From Emydura subglobosa (taxonomy: Eukaryota; Chordata; Testudines; Chelidae), in assembly GCA_007922225.1 (NCBI GenBank), contig ML679962.1, forward strand, positions 34,455,563 through 34,519,562: a stretch of 64,000 nucleotides of DNA, in the 5' to 3' direction. Positions within the stretch are counted from its first letter, which is position 1. Each line of letters opens with the position of its first letter. Both the position numbers and the translations under genes were made by a program. Positions 32,825 through 43,456 of this stretch are shown here, piece by piece. Below the pieces are notes generated by a model that was not told where the DNA came from, made no database searches, and was given only the letters and a program-made list of their open reading frames with translations.

Positions 32825-33825
32825 CCTTTAGTTTTAGTTACTAAAGGATTGGCTGACAGCATGGTATTTTGGGTAAGAGCCAAACTTATATTGATCTGGT
32901 ACTGTGGCTGACCATTTGGGGTCAGGAGAAACCTTTTTGGTAAAAAGCATAGAGTTTTAAATAACTGGTCTCTTTACTGGGCCTAGTAGCTGATTGGGAG
33001 TCAGAGACTGAAATGCAGTAAAGGGGGCTGTGTATATTTTTATTTTGGCTTCTTGATAACCAGTGTGGGGAATCAGAAGCACTGTTTGTGGCTGGTTGGG
33101 AAGTCTGACTTCAGTGTCACCCCCTGGTGCTGGGAGAATCTGCTCTCCTTTTACATCCTGCCCTGACCTTGGCATTTTCAGGTGGCTACGCTAGGCACGG
33201 ACGGGTCACAACATAGCCTTATAATTCACCTGAAAGATACTTTACTTACAAAATGTCTTGTCTGGTCTTTTTTAATTTTTGTATTTTCTTGTATCACTGA
33301 GACAACTGTAGCAAAGACTAAATAAAACCATTCACACAATTTTAACAAGAAAGGGTTCTTTTCAGGAAGAATATGGAATTTGATTGTACAAGAACAGAGC
33401 GTACATGAAGCAGGTCTGGTTTTGATTTACTCTCTGGCCATGATTCAGCCAAAGAAGGTGGGTTCCTCTTTTATTTCCTTCAAAATTTGTAATAGAATTC
33501 TCTTTTCATGGACCCAGACCTTGTATGCCAGCCTACTCATAAAACCCTAGAAATATTGGATTAGAATAGAGATGCTGACTAAGCCAGTGTTTAAGAGGTG
33601 TAAGGCTTCATGTGCTGCACTTTTCAGCTCTCAAAACATATTCAATAGTTATCTTACGTTTCAATGTAGGGAAAGCATATGAGCTAAGATCACGTCAGTT
33701 CGAAGCAAAAAAAGGTGTGATCCTTGCTTCAGATAGGTTTGGGACAGAGAGGCCCTGCAGAATGGAGCCCTAGGAGCAGCCAAGCTTGAGGAGATGCTTT
33801 AGACAGGAGGGTATACTTTTCTGGC

Positions 33826-33960
33826 TCATGAATTCAGTGATCCCTGAATTCCAGCCTGGCTATGTCTGTCGCAGACACCATATGGCAGACAGGAACTGTA
33901 GACTGGCTCTCAGGCTAGTAACATCCTCGCAAGCAGAAGAGGGTTCTTGAACTTCAATGT
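33826..33960 (+). repeat. Direct repeat pair, copy 1
   Basis: ATTCAGTGATCCCTGAATTCC through GGGTTCTTGAACTTCAATGT. The same text, diverged to roughly three quarters identity by eye, recurs at 35443-35578 in the same orientation. I do not know the family. Confidence 0.75.
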
Positions 33961-34821
33961 TGGCTTATTTATATGTTTTTTTAATTAACTTTAGGTTTAA
34001 CAAGACCCCCTGCGGAGCACCTGGGTCTGGGTGTTTGACCACCTGGGTTACATCCAATCTAGTGGACACCAACTTCTGAAATTACATCCTTCATGGAAGC
34101 ATCTGTTACTTCTAAGAATAAACCATGTTGTCAGCCCACAGCAACTGACCAATGTGATGTTCATGCTAAGCACAGTTCATCCTGAAAACAGTTTAGAAAC
34201 ATTAACTAGTCCTTAATCCAAAATAGATCCCAGATTTCCAAGAGGGGAATTGGAGGATCTGAAAGGTGAAGTAACATGCCCAAGGACAAACAAGTGCTTG
34301 TGTCATCTGTAACTCCTTGTACAATACATTGCATCAGTATCTCTGGAATTTTAAAAAAAGCTCTGAGTAAAGATTTTTAGTTCTTGGTGAACAGTGATTA
34401 GACTAAAGGAGAGCATCAGGGCTTATAAATGTGGAACGAAGCTTTTGCTGAACACATGATTGTTTTTCAGTGGCAAGCCTGTACAAGTCTTTCGTTTAAT
34501 ATGTTGATTACAGGTGACTCTCCTTTCCAGACCAATTATGGATCCATCAAAGCCTAATACTCAGAAAATAACATCTCTGCTGATGATCTGGAAATGAGGA
34601 AGAGGCTGCTGCTGCTGGTCCTCGTGCAGCGTCTCCCATCAACATTCAATACACTTTGCCACAAGATGCACAAATTACTCTACTGGAATTTTATATTCGC
34701 TTCTGGAGTCATTGGTCCAAAACTTGGCTTGAATTTAAAATGAAATAAATTTGTGGGTCCCCTTCCAGAGGCTGGTGGGATAAATGAACGGGAATGTTAA
34801 CATGTAACACAGACTCACTCA

Positions 34822-35070
34822 AGGCTAGTTTGCACTAGAAGCGGCACAACTGCACTGCTGTAGGGCGTCTGGGGAAGAAGCTCTAAGCAGACAGGAGACA
34901 ACTCCCGTCTCCCATCAACTTAATTACTCCATCTCTGTGAGAGGTGGTAGCTATGTCGGCAGGAGAAGCTGTCTACACCAGCATAATTTACATCACTCAG
35001 GCCATGTGGATTATTCACAGCTTTGAATGACACAAGTTATCCCAAAGTAAGTGGTAGTGTAGACAAGCCT
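34822..35070. mobile_element. Harbinger-like miniature transposon
   Basis: The termini AGGCTAGTTTGCACTA and TAGTGTAGACAAGCCT are imperfect inverted repeats, and TCA flanks both ends (34819-34821 and 35071-35073). The interior has AGCTATGTCGGCAGGAG and CTCCCGTCTCCCATCAAC, typical of a turtle family. The ends match the element at 19697-20362. Confidence 0.75.
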
Positions 35071-35275
35071 TCAGAGTTTCTGCTTATCACAAGTAAAGCA
35101 AAAGAAGCATAATTGCACTTATGGCATAAAATGCATTATTATTTTATTCCGTGTATGAGTAATGCTCTATGGAGCTCAGTTAGTTTGGAATAACATGTAC
35201 AGCAAATCGACAAAACACTCACATACACAATGTGAATACAGACAAATTCTCAAACAAATAGAATTAACATTTAAG

Positions 35276-35400
35276 CCTTCGATCCTACAAATGCTTATGT
35301 AGGTACTAAACTTTAAGCTCGTCAGTAGTTCCTTTGACTTCCGTGAGAGGGTTCAAATGCTTTAAGCTGAACACACTCATAAGTGTTTCCAGGGCCTTAG
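35276..35400. repeat. Decayed palindromic miniature element
   Basis: TTCGATCCTACAAATGC and TAAACTTTAAGCTCG face CTTTAAGCTGAACACAC and TAAGTGTTTCCAGGGCC around the centre TTCCTTTGACTTCCG. This is the family at 7336. Confidence 0.6.
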
Positions 35401-35442
35401 TCACAAGAGATATCATTTTACTTCTAAGATACCCTGAGCAGT

Positions 35443-35578
35443 TCATCAATTCAGTGATCCCCGGATTCCAATGCTGCCATATCTGTCACTGACACTGCAT
35501 GACACATAGTAATTATAGATTGCTATCAGACTAGTAACATCCTCAACAGCACAGAAGTGAGTTCTTGAACTTCAATGT
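35443..35578 (+). repeat. Direct repeat pair, copy 2
   Basis: Partner of 33826-33960. Shared anchors are ATTCAGTGATCCC, CTAGTAACATCCTC and TTCTTGAACTTCAATGT. The 1.5 kb between the copies contains the Harbinger-like element and no coding signal. Confidence 0.75.
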
Positions 35579-35635
35579 GTCAAGGAGACAAACCTACAGT
35601 GCTATAGAAAAATTAACTTGAACAAAAGTTGGCCA

Positions 35636-35785
35636 AATCTTGCTCTCATTTGCACACACTGGATGGGTTTCACTGCCAATAGAATTTGGTGAGTTTCATC
35701 AATATAGCAGCATAGAACCTCTTGCCCAGCTGGTGTGCATCAGTGTTCTTCCATTGAAGTCAATGGACCTCCACTGAAGTCAGAT
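35636..35785. repeat. Palindromic miniature elements, two adjoining parts
   Basis: GGCCAAATCTTGCTCTC opens a copy like the one at 14836. CATTGAAGTCAATGG at 35751-35765 and CCACTGAAGTCAG follow. Confidence 0.5.
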
Positions 35786-36837
35786 ATCAGCTGAGGATCT
35801 GGATCTAAAAGATTCAGTTGTTTCAATTATCCCACCCCATTCCCCTCTTAGTTCCCCAAAGAGAACATATCAAAACTATTTTTTTAAATAAGTGTTATCA
35901 GCCCCCCCCAACCTCCTCATGAATCAAAAGAAAAGTAAAGGGGTTTTGCTGAAACCTTATGGCAGAGATCAAACAGCCCCAGAGGTGAATAAAACCGGGG
36001 CGTTGTGGTAAAACTTCTTTTAATGGTAAGGATAAAGTAATGTCTATAGCTGGATCAATCTGTCATCATCATTAGGACAAAGGTACGGAAAACTGAACCA
36101 TTATATTTTATTCCAAGTCTTGACAATCGAACAGGACAGCAGCCAGGATTTGCCAGCCACTCTGCCAATAAATTCACGGAGAGGGCACATTTGTTACTGA
36201 CACTATTCATTTTTCTCTTCTTCTTTTATTGACGACAGCTCCAGAACTTCATAGCGAATTACTCAGATGTTGAAAGATGGACTAGGAAGATAACAAGCCT
36301 AATACTGCTCACACCTCCAGTGCAGCCCCAGTGATTTCAGTGAAGGCAGGGCAGCACAGACTTCACAGTTTTATCACCCACGGGGTAGACTGTCTCTTTT
36401 GGCACGTGCCTGAACGACGGGCAGTGTGAAAGCTGTACCAGCCTAGGAGTACTTCCAAGGAACAGTTCCCTCCCCTGCTCTGCAAGCGGCGAGAGATAGG
36501 GCCCACTTGTAAATAGTGGGGAGTATTCGGGAAACGGGCTGTGCTCTGCACGAGGCTCAAGATCCAGGCAGAGCTTAGCAATGGGTGTCCCTGAAGAAGG
36601 CAAAGGCATGACATAGCTCGAAATGTAGAGGGCCAGATTGCACCACTCTTGCTCATGTTCAGTAGCATCTTATTCCTCTTTCTGGTGTCAGGTGCTGCTC
36701 ACTAAGAAAGAGTGCAGGCATATGTTCAGATTTAATTAGCCCTATCAGGATCCAGGTGCAGGGATGATGAGGGTAGAGGTAGGGAAAAGGTTAGAAGGGG
36801 CATAGCCGGTCCTGCGCATGGGCCTGATCCACTTGTG

Positions 36838-36975
36838 GCCTGACCCAACGTCCATAAGAGTCAATTGGAGTCTTTCCAATGACCTCCGTGGGGACTGGAT
36901 TGGGCCCTTAGGCATGTACTTTAGCAATGTGCTTTGAGTAAAGCACGTATGTAAATGCTTTGCTGGACCAGGCCA
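36838..36975. repeat. Palindromic miniature element plus half of a second
   Basis: Arms GCCTGACCCAACGTCC and GGGACTGGATTGGGCC pair around CAATTGGAGTCTTTCCAATG (36838-36907). It is followed by TAGGCATGTACTTTAGC and AATGCTTTGCTGGACCAGG, half of the family at 7336. Confidence 0.65.
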
Positions 36976-37282
36976 CAGTTTGCCTCCTATTGTTTGCAAT
37001 GACCAGAAGCCTTAGAAATCTATGGATGCAGATTTTGTGGGTTGAGTTCCCTCCTGCTGACTCTGCTTTGTTCTGATACTACACACCCGCATTTAAAACA
37101 AAACACTTCTGGCTGTGTAGCCTTCCCTCAATAAATCAATCGACTGGGGTCTCATCTGCTGCATAGCCAGTCAGACAACATCAACACAGTGGCAAGAGAG
37201 GTGTGATATCCCCCATTTGTCTTGCAGTAATGGTAAATGCACGCATGTGTTGACGTCTAACATCAGAGGCATCTGTTATATG

Positions 37283-37400
37283 CCATGTAGTTGTAGCCGC
37301 GTTGGTCCCTGGATACTAGAGAGACAAGATGGGTGAGGTAATGTCTTTTCTTGGACCAACTCATTCACCCACAGAAGTTGCTCCAACCTCATCAAAGCCA
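37283..37400 (+). repeat. Dispersed repeat fragment (GTAGCCGCGTTGGTCC type)
   Basis: GTTGTAGCCGCGTTGGTCCC, then TACTAGAGAGACAAGATGGG, TGAGGTAATGTCTTTTCTTGG and ACCAACTCATTCACCC match a dispersed family I remember from turtle and bird sequence. I am not sure of its class. Confidence 0.6.
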
Positions 37401-37573
37401 TCTGATGCACTCACTTTTAAACCAGTTTGTGCAAAACAGAAATAGGTTTAGACAGAGAGTCTGAAACTTATCCCCATAAGGTAGACCACGCCTTGGAGAG
37501 ATCTCCTCCTCGGTCACCCCGCCCTCCTTCAGGATTCCACCGACCACCTCCGCTCCTATTTGCAGTCACTTAC

Positions 37574-37622
37574 CTTCCCTCCCACTTGCAACCAAAAAAG
37601 CTCACTGTGACAACTGCTGTGG
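37574..37622 (-). other. Weak candidate 49-nt exon, minus strand
   Basis: The acceptor GCATGTCAACAG precedes 37622 and the strong donor GGGAAG|GTAAGTGA follows 37574. The open frame reads TAVVTVSFFGCKWEG. The start phase agrees with the end of the candidate at 42398-42509 and the end phase with the start of 23888-24018. The polypyrimidine tract is poor, so this may be chance. Confidence 0.2.
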
Positions 37623-38021
37623 CTGTTGACATGCAATAAATAAAGACAAAATTGTATGTATTTTTAGCTGTCTTTATACGACGACAGAGGAGGTCACACT
37701 AGATCCCAAGAGTCCAGTCTGGCCTATGACATATGAAAGCAGCAGGAAACAAGGGGAGAAAAAAGCAGTCTGTCCTTCTAACTCCCTGAAAATCACTAGC
37801 AAATCATTAGCAGCACAGGGATCCCAGTTTGGAAGCAACTGGGTTGGAGATAGGATATCAGTGTATAGTTGTATTATTCGTGGTTACATGATGGTTCTTT
37901 ATTTTCAATCTTTAGGAATATTCCTGCGTGCTTAGACCCAGTTGTGAGCTGCTGAGGATTCCTGGGTGATGTAATACCAGAAAGATTGGCTCCACACTGC
38001 ATACTCTCCAGTTCTCAACAT

Positions 38022-38683
38022 AGAATCATAGAAATGTAGGGCTGGAAGGGACCACGAGAGGTCACCTAGTCTATCACCCTGTACTGAGGCAGGACCAAGT
38101 ACACCTAGATCATCCCTGACAGATGTTTGCTAACTTGTCCTTAAAACCTTTTGTGATGTGGGTTCCAATACTTAACTCTCCTTGGTAACCTATCCCAGTA
38201 TTTAACTATCCTTACAGTCAAAAAATTGTCCCGACATCTAATCTAAATCTCCCTTGCTACAGATTAAGCCCCTTAGTTCTTGTCGTACATTCAATGGACA
38301 CGGAGAACAATTTGATCATCCTCTTTATAACAACCCTTCATATATTTGAAAATTGTTGTCAGGTGTCCCCCACAGCAGTCTTTTCTCAAGACTAAACATG
38401 TCCAGGTTTTGAAAACTTTCCTTTCCAATTTGTCCACAACCTTCCTAAAATGCAGCACCCAGAACTGACACAGAACTCCAACTCAGGCTTCCCCACTGCT
38501 GAGCAGAGCAGAACAAGTACCTCCTGTGTCTGACAGATGATACTGTTAATACACCCCAGAAGTATATTAGCCTTTTTCACAGCTGCATCACATTGACAAT
38601 TCAGATTCAATTTCTGATCCACTACAGCCCCCAGATCCTTTTCTGCAGTACTACCGCCAAGCCCATTCTTCCCCGTAAAGAGA
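38022..38683 (-). mobile_element. CR1 LINE 3' part, 5'-truncated at a tRNA junction
   Basis: The 3' end is CATAGAATCATAGAA on the plus strand at 38022, followed by GGGCTGGAAGGGACCACG. The minus strand then encodes the last part of ORF2, readable as AEKDLGAVVDQKLNLNCQC and VKKANILLGCINS, with frameshifts further on. CR1 similarity can be followed up to about 38675 and stops within a few bases of the tRNA-like sequence at 38684. The copy is more diverged than the CR1 at 2819-4990. Confidence 0.9.
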
Positions 38684-38756
38684 TACCATGATGCAGATTT
38701 GAACCAGAGTTGCTGCGGACACAAATGCAGAGTACTAACCGGTATATGATCACAAC
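38684..38756 (-). pseudogene. tRNA-His(GTG) pseudogene fused to CR1
   Basis: Read on the minus strand the 73 nt follow vertebrate tRNA-His along their whole length: TGATCATATACCGGTTAGTA covers the D arm, TTAGTACTCTGC leads into the anticodon arm with GTG kept, CCGCAGCAAC follows, and GGTTCAAATC is a good box B. Identity to the tRNA-His I remember is roughly three quarters. The acceptor stem GTTGTGA/TCATGGT still pairs if G-T wobble is allowed. One extra T enlarges the anticodon loop to eight and A31 is unpaired, so it is not a working tRNA gene. No CCA is present at its 3' end; CR1 sequence begins within about ten bases on the same strand. Confidence 0.8.
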
Positions 38757-40814
38757 AAGCCACCTGGAAGGCACATCTTGGATCAGAGGGGGAATGGCAG
38801 GAGTACAGTGCTCCAGACACATCTAGCTGGTGGAACAGTCAGTGTGGGACTGTTCTGCTAACCTAACTATTACTATGTTACCATAACTATTGTTATGACA
38901 AGTACCATTTCAGTCCTCAGTCAACCTCAAGATCCGTCTCTACAACTACTGTCCCATCCCATGTCCTGGGCTAAGCACAGCTCAGCCAGACTTGGATATC
39001 TGGCCCTTTGGTCAAATATTGCTCTGACTTATATCAGTGTAAATCAGGAGTAATTTCATTGCAGGGAGTGGCTTCACTCTGGATTTAGGCCATCCTAGTG
39101 GAGAGCAGCTTTTACCACAGTTAGACAGTGGGCTCTTAAATCAGGCGATGTTAATTTAATGAGACACAGAATTGTCAGTGGGGGAATGCCCATCTTTCGC
39201 TAGCGTTCGCCATCCATTGACTTTACCTATGTATGCAGTGCTGAAAAACTGGCATAGAAAAAAGGAAGTAGACACCAACCTCTCCTGACATCAACATTGC
39301 TTTTCTTTTCCAGTGGGGGAATAGAAGAAACACATCAGTCCTTCTCCCTCATGCCCAATCCAGCTCCACCACTTTTGTTTGGCGGCCTTCCTGCTTCTGT
39401 CCCTCTTCCAATTTTGACATTAAAATAAAATGTAAATCTATTAGGCTCAGGCAAGAGCTACCTGCTTCTCCTATGGCCCCTGTGCACGCACTCAGCTTGC
39501 TCAGCCAGCGTTGGTCCACATGGAGCAGTCTGCCACTGCCGCCCTGTGGCCTGCCACTTGCACTCCCGTTTCTGTGGGCTGCTGCATTGAACGTACACAG
39601 GATCTCAGTCCCTCCCTGCTGCTGTATTCCCTCCCCTTCCAGATCCCTCAGTGTTTGACTTCCTTACAGCTGCACAGCTGATCTAGGAGTAGCCAGCTTG
39701 CTGGAAGGCAGCCAGCGCTGTTGGAGTCTAAAAAGGTACTGATGTGAGTATTAGAGTATTGTTGAGCAGGTTACTGTTATGTGGAAAATATATTCTCCCC
39801 TACACAAATGCAAGAAAAAATACTCACTCGTATATAGAGAGCGGTCGCAATTACTGTTTACGACCAGGCTCAGGTGGTGCAGGACATACTATTGCAGTAA
39901 CCTTTGAGCTGATGGTAAATTCCCTCCAAAGCACAAAAACCAGCCCCTGCATATGGCTTGCTGCTAGGTCTGGCTCTGATATCTCACTTTAAACTGTTCT
40001 TACAGCTAACATGCAAAAATCAATCATGTTTGTAAGTCTTTGCCAGAATCAAACTCAAGTTCTTAAATTTTAATATTGGGAAACCTAAACTGGGCTGAAT
40101 AAAATCACTGTCTAATTCTTGTGACATTCTCAACTATGAAGTTGTGTCCATCAAGTTTCTCTTCTTTTGCACTAGAGAAAACACTATTTTAACCCCTAAG
40201 CTGGAAGTAATGACAAATTATATTAAATGAAAACAGTTCTTAAGAATTTTAAATAGTAAGAAATTTGGAGCATTAGGAAAAACAGTGGTTGGGGTGGGGA
40301 TTTTTTTTAGCAGTATTGTTAGTATTGCAAGCTCTTTGTGATCTACTATCCCTCTATTTAGAGACATTTTTGGTAAAATTTCGTGAACTCTTGAAACTGT
40401 TGTCTGTGATGATAGACTTTAATTTTGAGTATTTAAATTGTTGATAGGAGTATTAGGAAAAAAAACATTGTTTAATTACTCGAGCCTAGTTATAGTTAGT
40501 AACATTTATGTTTACAAGCAGATAGACAAAGATATGTCCAGGTGCTGAGAGGAAGTAAACAGAGACAGTAATAAGTACAGTCAAATTTTCCTAGGCAATA
40601 ATTTGTGATCAAAACTATCTAAAAGTTCTAAAAATGTCATTAAAAAACTCAGTTTTTTCTAGACCAATAGTCCAAAAATTGCACTTCACCAATTTTTGCT
40701 AAATAGCGAGTTTTGCACAAAAATATGTTAAATTAGAATTTACATCTTTTCATGTAAAAATATTCTCTTTGTCCTAATAAAATTTCAGAGGGCAACATTT
40801 TCTCATCTGAGCCA
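38757..40814. other. No gene; one partial palindromic element
   Basis: GGTCAAATATTGCTCTGAC near 39009, with TATCAGTGTAAATCAGGAG, is half of the family at 14836. The rest is unique, becoming AT-rich after 40.0 kb. Confidence 0.4.
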
Positions 40815-40885
40815 TCCTTACTAAGGCAAGTAGTCCCATTGCTGTCTATAGGGCTATTTGCTCAATGAAGAATTTGCAAGTATAG
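40815..40885. repeat. Palindromic miniature element
   Basis: TCCTTACTAAGGCAAGTAGTCCC and AGGGCTATTTGCTCAATGAAG pair imperfectly around ATTGCTGTCT. Confidence 0.55.
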
Positions 40886-41090
40886 CCCTGGAAATTCTGA
40901 AAAATGATTTCCCCATTCCTCTAACATGGACCTCAGCACTGAGTTCTACTTATCTTATTCCTTAACCAGATCCCACCTGTGTTGATTCTGGAGCATGTAA
41001 GAAAGTTAGGGAGAAAAGCAAAGGCTTTGTGAAATGCGTGAGCAAATCTGGAGAATCAGAGAGAGCGGTTAGTACTTATGGGTAGTATGG

Positions 41091-41159
41091 GCTTGAGCCG
41101 AAGCCCACTGATGTCAGTGGAAAGATTCCCACTGACTTTGATGTGTTTTGGGTCAGGCC
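41091..41159. repeat. Palindromic miniature element
   Basis: GCTTGAGCCGAAGCCCACTG opens and TGTTTTGGGTCAGGCC closes; the inner parts TGATGTCAGTGG and CCACTGACTTTG... pair. Confidence 0.65.
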
Positions 41160-41508
41160 CTAAAACCTGCAGTCTGTGGCTACGTTTATTTGGTGAAATA
41201 GAAGAAAGAAAGAAGACAAACAGCAGCGAGGAAGATTTCAGAGCACAATAAAACCTAAGACTAAGAGCATGTTGGAAACATGCTCAGAGTGCAGCAAATT
41301 CTCATTAATGGCGTACGAGAGAGAAAACTGGAGGAAAAATAATAGGATTGAACTGTTAAGATTCTGGGGGAAAGGGAGTGGTGACAAAAAGGTTCAGGAC
41401 TGATATTAAAAATGCATGACTTCGGGAAAACCACTTTTAAAAAAGACTTCAGTTAAGTGGACAGGAGAACTGGGTAATCTATATCTATGGTACTTATATG
41501 ACACACCG

Positions 41509-41521
41509 CTCCCCCCCCCCC
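41509..41521. repeat. Poly-C tract
   Basis: A C run of about 13, next to the 3' end of the minus-strand SINE. Confidence 0.85.
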
Positions 41522-41735
41522 CTTCATCACCACAGTATACGAGCGTCTCACAGTCTTTAATGTATTTATCCTCACACATCCCTGTGAAATGGGAAAGTGC
41601 TATTATCCCATTTTATAGAGGAACTGACACCTTAGTCAAGTCCTCTAATAACAGAGGAACTCTGTGGCAGTCAATCGAATCTGGATCTCTCAAGTTCAGG
41701 CAAAAGGTCAACCACTGAGCCATCCCTCTCTGTCT
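41522..41735 (-). mobile_element. tRNA-headed CORE-type SINE, minus strand
   Basis: On the minus strand the head carries box A ATGGCTCAGTGGTTGAC and box B AGATTCGATTGACTGCC. The body has CTATAAAATGGGATAATAGC and the tail has GATAAATACATTAAAGACTG. Both polymerase III boxes are still close to consensus, so this is one of the better preserved SINEs here. Confidence 0.85.
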
Positions 41736-42397
41736 GCTGTGGTGTCAGGATGAGCAGCCAGAGGTCCAAGGGCTGGATGGGATCCTGGAATAGTGATGCT
41801 ATTCCATTTATTATTAAAAATCAGAGATTAGTAGTACTGATGTTCTGGTGCGAGCTAAAATAGCGCCAACCCTAAAATGGCTGGGAGAATTAGGATCTAG
41901 CTGGCAAACCCATGAAAGTGATCCTGTGATGTTTAAAATCTTCAGATTTTTTTTTAACCGAATGTTCTGATACACGATGAGGAATTGGATGTTGCAACAT
42001 GAATTGCATTATTGTATTACTCTGCTCTATGCCTCATTACACAAGGAGAAGACGTAGGCATGTTTACACTAACACCCACGTCTGAGTCTCCCAATACAAC
42101 ACTCAGAAGATTTAGAGCGTAGATGGAGGCCTTATCCATGCTGTAGAATGTGGTTAGGCACAACGTTTCAGGTCCTGACAACACTACATATTGCAATCCT
42201 ATTGTAAGCATAGCCCCTACTTGTTGGGTTTGTAGCACAGACAGACCCTGGGTGGTAATGCTCTTGTGTTATGGTCACTATTGCACTACATGGACCAAAA
42301 AAATATATATTTTAGCAAAGTAACTGTTGGTTACATGTGAACTTCTTGGTGAAAGCAGACTTGGAGATCTGAGGCTGGAGCAGCAGAGAGCACTTAC

Positions 42398-42509
42398 CTC
42401 CAAAGAACTTCCTTAGACAAAAGGGCAATACTGTAAAATTGATTGTTAAAATCAAAATGATGTTCCAAATGGCATGAATCTCACCACGGACGTACATCCA
42501 AGATGGCAG
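42398..42509 (-). CDS. Candidate 112-nt internal exon with a membrane-like segment
   Basis: The acceptor CACACCACTTCACAG precedes 42509 and the strong donor TTTGGAG|GTAAGTGC follows 42398. The open frame of 37 codons starts in phase 0 and ends with one spare base. It reads LPSWMYVRGEIHAIW then NIILILTINFTVLPFCLRKF, so a short hydrophilic part is followed by about 18 hydrophobic residues and basic residues, as in a transmembrane helix. I cannot name the protein. Hydrophobic peptides also arise from T-rich DNA by chance. Confidence 0.38.
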
Positions 42510-43300
42510 CTGTGAAGTGGTGTGGGTGAATGTCCTGGCTCTCACAGGGCAGCAGGGCTCTATGGCAGCAACGAAATCATCAACACAGCTCAGGCCAGAT
42601 TCTTTGACCTGATCCCTCTCATTTATACCACTCCTGCAGCACAGAGGAAAGAATCCAGCTCTGATCTCCCTGCTGGGGACAGCTTGTCATGGGAGAAACC
42701 ACACCAGACAGACAGAGCCAGTGCTGTCAGCTCCTGCATCATCGCAGTCGGGAAGGCAGGAACGAAGAGTGGTCACAGCACACTGCCCCAGGCTGCTCTA
42801 ACCTGTTTTGGGGCCAGGCTTTGGGAGGAAGGATAAACAGGAACCTACAACTGCTTTCCTGAACCCCCTGTGCCCAGCAGCAGAGTGCAGCAGAAAATCT
42901 GGCCTTCAGATCTGTGATTAGATAATGTTGCAATTAAATATTCACCATGGGAAGTGCCGGCTTTACAAAAATACAGAAATGTGGTGATCCTCTCAAGCAT
43001 TACCCAGCGTTTACTTCCTGCCAAGTCTTAATAGTGACCTGCAAGAATATTAAAATAAATTCAGCAACGCTATGTGCTGAATGCCCCACATAGCAAATAT
43101 AATAGGGGTATTCAGCACCTGAGTGATTTTTAAAGCATTTTTTCTCCTGTAATACATCTCCTAAAGTTACTAATCGCCAGCTCCTGCTTTCGTAGAGACC
43201 CTTGAACAAATTATGCTATGTCCTCATAACTTGCTGATCTCCTGATGAAGAGTTCTATATAAGATCTGAGGTAGGTATTAGCAGGTAAGAGCCAGGGATA
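42510..43300. other. No gene seen
   Basis: GGCCAGATTCTTTGACCTG and AAAGAATCCAGCTCTG near 42590-42665 look like the ends of a decayed palindromic element. Nothing else is recognised. Confidence 0.4.
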
Positions 43301-43456
43301 CATTTTCAAAAGTGACTAGTGGTTTTCAGTGGCTGATGTGAGACACCTTAAATGGACCTGATTTTCAGAAAATATTGAGCCTCCGCTCTCTGAAAAACAG
43401 GACCCATTTAAGGCGTCTCAAGTAGGGCAGTCAAATCATTAGTCACTGTTGGAAAT
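43301..43456. repeat. Long palindromic element with 30-bp inner arms
   Basis: The outer ends are TTTTCAAAAGTGACTAG and TTAGTCACT. The inner arm 43340-43369 (GAGACACCTTAAATGGACC...) pairs with 43389-43419 (...CCCATTTAAGGCGTCTC) with few mismatches. It belongs to the ATTTTCAAAAGTG palindrome family. Confidence 0.8.

Larger units (their letters stand above)
32205..33210 (+). mobile_element. Solo LTR with 5-bp target duplication
   Basis: The element begins TGTCAC and ends GGTCACA, with TG...CA ends. It is flanked on both sides by ACATA (32200-32204 and 33211-33215). In plus orientation it has, in order, a TATA-like CATAAAAGG (32554-32562), a GC-poor leader-like part (CCATTTTGTCTTCAATCTTC), and AATAAA at 32819-32824 followed by TTTAGTTTTAGTTACTAAAGG. 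This is an LTR promoter/poly-A layout of a type I know from turtle genomes. No internal coding region or second LTR exists: the copy is a recombination product of an old LTR retrotransposon or endogenous retrovirus. A 5-bp duplication alone does not tell which. Confidence 0.85.
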
